Shown here: one piece after another, positions 58,887 through 64,000 of the stretch
How positions within the stretch are numbered: position 1 is the first letter of the stretch
Layout: each line of letters starts with the position of its first letter
Origin: Plotosus lineatus
Lineage: Eukaryota > Chordata > Actinopteri > Siluriformes > Plotosidae
Assembly: GCA_024760905.1 (NCBI GenBank)
Contig: CM045745.1
Span: 16,436,282-16,500,281 of the forward strand
Reading direction: 5' to 3'
DNA length: 64,000 nucleotides
Program-made: the position numbers and the translations under genes
Notes under the pieces: generated by a model
Seen by the model: only the letters and a program-made list of their open reading frames with translations
What the model was told of the DNA's origin: nothing
The model's database searches: none

Positions 58887-58889
<3 letters not shown>

Positions 58890-58944
<55 letters not shown>
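58890..58944. repeat. (AT)n microsatellite
   Basis: About 27 AT dinucleotides directly after the LINE 3' tail. Confidence 0.95.
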
Positions 58945-58946
<2 letters not shown>

Positions 58947-59124
58947 TAATGTAGCACATTTAACAGAAGAAAATTACAAATGGCCATGAATAACAAAATG
59001 TTAAATGTTTTCAGACCAGGAATAAAACACAGGAATCAAGATATTAAATTTTTGACACGATACCAACTTTTGAATCTAGGATGAGTTCAGGAATTAATAT
59101 TTGGTGGAATCACCCTGACATTTT

Positions 59125-59435
59125 AGTTAAAGCTTTCATGCATCAGGAAAAGTGGAGCCTATCTCAACTGACCCTGGATGGAGACAGTGCACACCCTGAA
59201 CAACTGTTGAATGGCCCACACACAACCAATCACATTCACACCTAGGGTCAATTTGAAACAACCAGTTAGAATAAATATAATGTCTTTTGACTGTGGGAGG
59301 AAACCAGAGTACCTGAAGGGAACTGACACACACAAATAACATGCTAAGTCCACTTAGAAATACTTTTGCTGAGCCTGGGATTCCAGCCCAGAACTTGCTG
59401 TGTGGCAGACCTGCTAAACACTACACCAGCATACC
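59125..59435 (-). mobile_element. SINE B copy, diverged
   Basis: On the minus strand: TATGCTGGTGTAGTGTTTAG, body GTGTCAGTTCCCTTCAGGTA and GGTTTCCTCCCACAGTC, then GTGTGAATGTGATTGG. From 59440 to 60170 nothing further is recognised except (CA)n at 59729-59750. Confidence 0.65.
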
Positions 59436-60175
59436 AGCCTACTTCAGACCTCCATGGTTAAATCCTTATGGTCTTTAGCTGACTTCACACTGATGGATCT
59501 TCTTTGTTTCTCATTGATAACATTTTTATCCCTATTTTTAAATTTTTTTTAATTTTTAGCTTTGCATGATTTCAGCCCCGTCTAGAGGAACCTGTTTCAA
59601 ACAGTGCTTGGAGTGCACTTAACCAAGAGTGCCAACTGCCATCCTTTTTGTAGGTCCCTTGATTATCATCCCACAGCTGATGTAATTATTTATTTTATAC
59701 TCTACTCTCTTAATTTCACAAGCTGAAACACACACACACACACACACACGCGCATGTATACAGCGAGCACACACACTATGAGCAGTGGGCTGCCTTGGTC
59801 AAGGGTACTTCAGCCATGAATGTGGAAGGTGCAGCTGACCCTCCTTCCTTGCTTTCTTGGTAGAATTACAATCTGAAAAAATGAACAAGTGAGTGAATGA
59901 AGGAAATGTTTGCTAAATTAGAACTTTCGAAAAGATTAGGATCCTGATGTCCACTGTGTCCCACTGACAATAAAGCAAGAATGGCACACTTTTCCCTCTC
60001 ACTAAAACTTTTCATTTTTACTGTTTTGGCATAAAAAAGATACTTGTATATCCCAAATAAATTTTAGGCACCACTAGTACTGTTTTTACGATACAAATGT
60101 TTGCAAGATGATAGCACTGACCACAGCAGTGATTTTTAAAATACTTTTCCTCATTAAATAAGTTTTGGTTTAAAG

Positions 60176-60640
60176 TAGTGCTTCTCAATTATTTTCTGTG
60201 GCGCCCCCCGTAGGAAGAAAAAAATATTTCATGCCACGCGAGCGACTATAAATATAATTATTTTGGAGAAGAGTCTATAAAATTGTTATTAGTACACCTC
60301 TGCATAACATTGTATCTTTCCTAACATTAAAAAAATAATAATAAATAAAGATGATAGTTCGACTTACATTAAAGTAAACTTCATTAACATTGTTTTTTTT
60401 AGTCTGTAATTGAAAAGATTTAAGGTGCACCAAGTGTGCCTAAAATAATAATAATAAAAATATATCCTTATTTAAACTCATTGAACTTATTTATGTCTTA
60501 ATATTTCAGCCTCTCGCCACCTTTCTCTTTGTTCCTGTTAGAAAAATTTTCCGTGTTGTTTCTTGAGGGGTTGTTTACTGGGTCAATAGCGCGGCAATGA
60601 GAGCGCCACTGCCAACTAGTGGAGTGGAGGAGAAGCACTG
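60176..60640. mobile_element. hAT/Charlie-like MITE upstream of bmp15
   Basis: The left end is AGTGCTTCTCAATTATTTTC and the right end read inward is CAGTGCTTCTCCTCCACTCC. The 8-bp flanks GTTTAAAG (60168-60175) and GGTTAAAG (60641-60648) match at seven of eight bases, as expected for hAT insertion. Its 465 bp carry no coding frame. It ends 514 bp upstream of the bmp15 ATG. Confidence 0.65.
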
Positions 60641-60751
60641 GGTTAAAGTACTAATCTCCATACAGTATCATTTGATCGTTGTGTAAAATGAAGTGTGCTT
60701 GTTTTGGAAACCCACAACTGATACTGTGAGGAAACATGGCAGATTTACATA

Positions 60752-60755
60752 AAGA

Positions 60756-60803
<48 letters not shown>
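60752..60803. repeat. (ATCT)n tetranucleotide array
   Basis: About 13 uninterrupted ATCT units, 350 bp upstream of the bmp15 start codon. Confidence 0.97.
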
Positions 60804-60979
60804 AGTTTTAGAAGGATGTTTTTAAAATTAAATTACTTTTCCCATTATTACTTTTTATTTTATTGTACGTATTGTTTTGCATTGTGTTTATTTAAGTATT
60901 TATTTCCAGCTGTTTGATGATACACAGGGTAAATTTTTTTTCACACGTTAATAAAGCTACCTCAGACCTGACCCCGAGA

Positions 60980-61154
60980 GGGAGGTCATAGGCAGGTAGG
61001 TGGCGAGCGCGCGCGCGCGTGTCTCAGATGATTGACGTCACCAGGCAAAGACACACACAGAGCGTTAATTAGGGTTTGTGAGCAGCCAGTCAGTTGACTT
61101 TCTTGGACTAATGGTAGCCTTGCCGGTTGTACTCATCCGTGCCAGAAGATAAAG
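60980..61154 (+). promoter_or_regulatory. probable bmp15 proximal promoter and 5' UTR
   Basis: The 175 bp before the ATG include a GCGCGCGCGCG stretch (61008-61018), a perfect palindromic cAMP response element TGACGTCA (61033-61040) and TAATTA (61066-61071), a homeodomain core similar to elements bound by the oocyte factor NOBOX. No clear TATA box is visible. A role in oocyte expression is inference. Confidence 0.45.
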
Positions 61155-61509
61155 ATGAAGGCCGCCTGCAGTCATGGTTTCCTCAGACTTTGTGGACTCT
61201 TGTGTTTCTTTTTGTTGTTGCCCGCGTTCACGTGCACGGCTGATAAAATGGTGTTTTCCCCGTCACACTTTGGGGTGCTGGCGACAGAACAGAGTCGCCG
61301 AAAAAGCCACCCAAAACACAGAAGCCCCGGCAGTACCGCGTTTACCCGAAAACAAACGGAGGAGCAGAGTCTGCAGTTCATGTGGAGTCTGTATAGGAAG
61401 GCGGCGAATCTCGACGGCCGGCCGAAACAGCACAAACTGTTTGGGTCCAACACTGTCAGATTGATTCAAGCATCCGGTACCGACAAGCGCTTCCATTCAT
61501 CACCAAATG
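61155..61509 (+). CDS. bmp15: bmp15 exon 1
   Basis: This first coding exon of bone morphogenetic protein 15 gives 118 residues plus one base, ending at donor AAATG/GTAAAA. The N-terminus is a signal peptide: a short polar start, then LCGLLCFFLLLPAFTCT, with cleavage likely near residue 27-29. The prodomain follows, including LQFMWSLYRKAANLDGRPKQ (human BMP15 has YMLELYRRSADSHGHP here) and FGSNTVRLIQ. The split codon G/AC joins exon 2 in frame as Asp119. Exon 1 length, phase and the two-exon layout match BMP15 and GDF9 genes. Bmp15 is secreted by oocytes and signals to surrounding follicle cells through BMP receptors. It is divergent from shroom4, as in mammals. Confidence 0.93.
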
Positions 61510-61760
61510 GTAAAACACTACTCCACATTTATGCATTCATCCACCAATCAACCAATCAATGCGCTCATTCACATACTGTACATGTTTTCACATCACACGT
61601 GTTGTTGTGACCGGAAGTATCTATAAAAACATCTTGAGCCTCATGCAGGGATCCCTTAATTCCATGGTTAATTGGGACTGAGCACCCGCCCCCCCACGAC
61701 CACCTAATTCCGCGAAGTAGGATCCACCCCTCCCCCACCGCCCTCTCACCACTGACGTAT

Positions 61761-62711
61761 ATCATCATCATCATCATCATCTTTTCCTTTAGGCCAGGGG
61801 TGGGCAATCTTATCCGCAAAGGGCCGGTGTGGGTGCAGGTTTTCACTTCAACCAAACAATAGCCACACCTCCCACCTGTTTCCACCAATCACTGATCATC
61901 AAAAGAGAACAAAAACAAACCCCTAGATTGGACATTACTGTTTCAATGCTGAAGTGGAGCCATCTTGTTGAGATCACATGACTGTTTAAGACTTAAAGCA
62001 AGGTGATCTCACCAAGATGGCTCCACTTTAGAATTGAAACCGTAATGTCCAATCTAGGTTTTTGTCTTTCTTTTCTTTTGATGATCAGTGATTGGTGGAA
62101 ACAGGTCAGCGGTGTGGCTCTTGTTTGGTTGAAGTGAAAACCTGCACCCACACCGGCCCTTTGCGGATAAGATTGCCCACCCCTGCTTTAGGCTGTTCCC
62201 TGAATCATCTGCCTTCATCTCATCCTATCCTCTGCATTTTCTTCTCTTATTCCAACTACTTTCATGTCCTCCTTCACCACATCCATAAATCTCCTCTTTG
62301 GTCTTCCTCTAGGCCTTCTGCCTGGTAGTTCCAACCTCAGCATCCTACTACTAATATATTCACTATCCCTCCTCTGTACATGTCCAAACCATCTCAATCT
62401 GGCCTCTCTGACTTTGTCCCCAAAACCTCTTACATGTGCCGTCCCTCTGATGTGCTCATTCCTGATCCTATGCATTGTCATTACTCCCAAAGAGAACCTC
62501 AACATTTTCATCTCCGCTACCTCCAGCTCTGCCTCCTGTTTTTTCCCCAGCACCACTCTTTCTAAACCATACAACATCGCTGGCCTCATCACCGTCTTGT
62601 ACACTTTTCCTTTCATTCTTGCGGATACTCTCCTATCACACCGGACACTTTTCTCCAATCATTCCAACCTGCCTGCACACGCTTCTTCACCTCTTTTCCC
62701 ACACTCTCCAT
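61761..62711 (-). pseudogene. RTE-like LINE 3' fragment, middle layer of the nest
   Basis: On the minus strand from about 62710 the C-terminal domain reads VSARMKGKVYKTVMRPAMLY, EVAEMKMLRFSLGVMTMHRI and RLRWFGHVQRRDSEYISSRM, then GRPKRRFMDVVKEDMKVVGI. It ends in the LINE 3' end GGGAACAGCC and a (GAT)n tail at 61761-61780, instead of the (AAG)n tail of other copies. It is 5'-truncated and interrupted by the hAT-like MITE at 61795-62185. Confidence 0.85.
61795..62185. mobile_element. palindromic hAT-like MITE, inner layer of the nest
   Basis: This 391-bp element starts CAGGGGTGGGCAATCTTATC and ends with the inverse, flanked by a perfect 8-bp duplication CTTTAGGC (61787-61794 and 62186-62193), diagnostic of the hAT group. 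The two arms, each about 180 bp, are near-perfect inverse complements around a loop of about 25 bp centred on 61990. It has no coding frame. Confidence 0.9.
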
Positions 62712-63238
62712 GTGTATATAATATCAATAAATACATATTCAATGCTATAAATGCTTATAATGACTATTAAACATTTAAAAAATAATGAACAAGATGTAAA
62801 TAAACTATAAATACACACATGTACCGGCACACACGCACTCTCTGATGCACACCTCACAAAAATGTAAGTAGTTTTGATGGGAGGTTTTGGGTTGTTTTTT
62901 GTTTGTTTGGGATTTTTTTGTGTAATTGGCTTGTTTTTTTGGCATTTTCCATAACTTTTTCCCCCTATCCTTCCTTAACCCCCCCTTTTTTTAATTCAAT
63001 GAATATTTATATAATATATAAAAAAACCAAAAAGACAAAATAAAAAACCCACGATGCACTGAAGCAGCATGAATTGACATGTGAAGTAGTGAGGGATCCC
63101 TGTATTTGGATATGTTGTCAGACTCGGCAGCGTATCAATTATTTTACAAAAATGATCATTTTTAAATGCATAAAACCCTTGATGATTCTCTTTCTCCCCC
63201 TCCCTCCCTTTCTCTGGTTCCACTCCTGCCTCGGCTAG

Positions 63239-64000
63239 ACCTGCTGTACACTTATAGGGTGCAATACGAGCTGGAAAACCTCCCACTGAGCAAACTAAAC
63301 AGGGCATCTTTCATTCATCTGAGGTCACCTGTGCCATCATATCCTCCGTTTATGTGTGAGGCCGTGATCACTTCACAGCATATGAATAAGACAGATACTG
63401 TCATTCTGGGCCCTCAGAGCATATGGACTGAGTCAGATGTCACATCCCATGTGTCTCTTATTAAAGGCAGTCGGTTCATCCTCTGTGTTCAGTATAAGTG
63501 TTGGGAATCTGGCCGGGTTCATTCTACTGGGAGACCCAAGACATTCAAGAGACCTTTCCCACCACAAAACCACTTGAGAGCCCCGGCTTTGCTTCTCTTC
63601 TTGGAAGAAGAGGGACATCCTGTGGAATGGGCAAAGTATATCAAAGTCACTTCTCACACTGGCTTAAGGTTGCGCCGGTCCAAAGAACCCGGCAGCATCG
63701 GCTCTGACATTCCCGACTACAAGCGATCCAAAAGCAGTGTTGGCAAGAACCTGTGCAAGCTCCACTCTTACCGTGTGACCTTCCGTGACCTCGGATGGGA
63801 CCACTGGATCATCGCGCCCCTTATGTACAACCCTCGTTACTGCATGGGCGACTGTCCACGCATCCTGCACTATGGCTACAACTCACCCAACCATGCCATT
63901 GTCCAAACAGTCATCAGTGAGCTGGGTGTTGGTGACATCCCACTGCCATCCTGTGTACCTTACAAATACAAACCTATCAGTGTTCTCATGATGGAAGAGA
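63239..64000 (+). CDS. bmp15: bmp15 exon 2 (truncated by the window end)
   Basis: The exon opens after acceptor GGCTAG and runs without a stop to the window end, encoding residues 119-372. Residues 119-261 are prodomain with one N-glycosylation site (Asn168 in NKT). The furin site is RLRR at 262-265, so the mature ligand should start at Ser266. The mature part has the cystine-knot cysteines Cys291, Cys320, Cys324 and Cys357, with LGWDHWIIAPLMYNPRYCMG and the NSPNHAIVQ block. Ser356 occupies the place of the interchain cysteine (PSCVPYKY instead of CC), a hallmark of BMP15 and GDF9. The wording WDHWIIAP and VPYKYKPISVLM favours BMP15 over GDF9. About 20 residues with the last two cysteines lie beyond the edge. 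Confidence 0.95.

Larger units (their letters stand above)
55766..58889 (+). mobile_element. RTE-like LINE, nearly full length
   Basis: This is the most complete LINE in the window, with a 5' region (GGTTGCGACAGGAAGGGCAT at 55819), endonuclease, linker, reverse transcriptase, C-terminal domain and 3' end GGGAACAGCCGAAAGGAAAA with (AAG)n. Both ends abut (TA)n microsatellite (55748-55766 and 58890-58944), so it probably inserted into an AT array. It is broken by several frameshifts, listed in the two coding entries. Confidence 0.85.
61646..63102. mobile_element. Tigger-type MITE (CAGGGATCCCTC family), outer layer of a nest
   Basis: The left end CAGGGATCCCTTAATTCCAT and the right end GTAGTGAGGGATCCCTG match 29478-29948. 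The MITE sequence stops at CTGACGTATA (61760) and resumes at TGTGTATATAATATC (62712). In the intact copy these are adjacent. TA follows the right end, but the left flank is TG. Confidence 0.85.
61510..63238 (+). other. bmp15: bmp15 intron 1
   Basis: This 1.73-kb intron has donor GTAAAA and a pyrimidine-rich acceptor (CTCCTGCCTCGGCTAG). About 85 percent is one nested transposon stack (61646-63102). Apart from that only short flanks remain (61510-61645 and 63103-63238), in which nothing else is recognised. Confidence 0.9.

Overview
The window reads as nuclear DNA of a ray-finned (teleost) fish. It has two vertebrate genes with GT-AG introns, very dense dinucleotide microsatellites, tRNA-headed SINEs, an RTE-like LINE family, Tc1-like, pogo/Tigger-like and hAT-like DNA transposons, and no operons. 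The species cannot be named from the sequence alone.

Two host genes are supported, arranged head to head. On the minus strand lie the first three coding exons of a Shroom-family gene, best matched to shroom4 (exon 1 at 52370-52492, exon 2 at 24450-24601, exon 3 at 2305-2460). They encode a complete PDZ domain followed by the PHxWHxxKL block. The introns are about 27.8 kb and 22.0 kb, and the gene runs off the left edge. On the plus strand, both coding exons of bmp15 are present (61155-61509 and 63239 to the right edge). They carry a signal peptide, prodomain, RLRR furin site and most of the cystine-knot domain, and roughly the last 20 residues are cut off by the window end. SHROOM4 and BMP15 are also neighbours on the human X chromosome, which supports both names. 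Shroom proteins organise apical actomyosin; Bmp15 is an oocyte-secreted TGF-beta ligand. No functional link between the two is implied.

Almost everything else is repeats. Intron 2 of shroom4 (2461-24449) holds RTE-like LINE fragments (11104-13366, 19197-19545), a Tc1-like relic (16465-16990), a Tigger-like element split by a hAT-like element (20186-22413), several SINEs, and a 1.57-kb Tc1-like transposon (22840-24413) ending 36 bp from the exon 2 splice donor. Intron 1 (24602-52369) holds Tigger-type MITEs, a 33-bp minisatellite (33530-34920), long alternating CA/TA arrays (37049-37680), more SINEs, and large stretches where nothing is recognised. The intergenic region (52493-61154) has the probable shroom4 promoter, SINEs, a decayed Tigger-like element, a nearly complete but frameshifted RTE-like LINE (55766-58889) and a hAT-like MITE close to bmp15.

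The most interesting structure is in how the repeats are built. One SINE body occurs with two different 3' tails, each class having copies with clean target-site duplications; one of these SINEs matches the resident LINE at both the LINE's 5' and 3' ends. The bmp15 intron contains three transposons nested inside one another, the innermost being a 391-bp near-perfect palindrome. One MITE carries the left terminus of one Tigger family and the right terminus of another.
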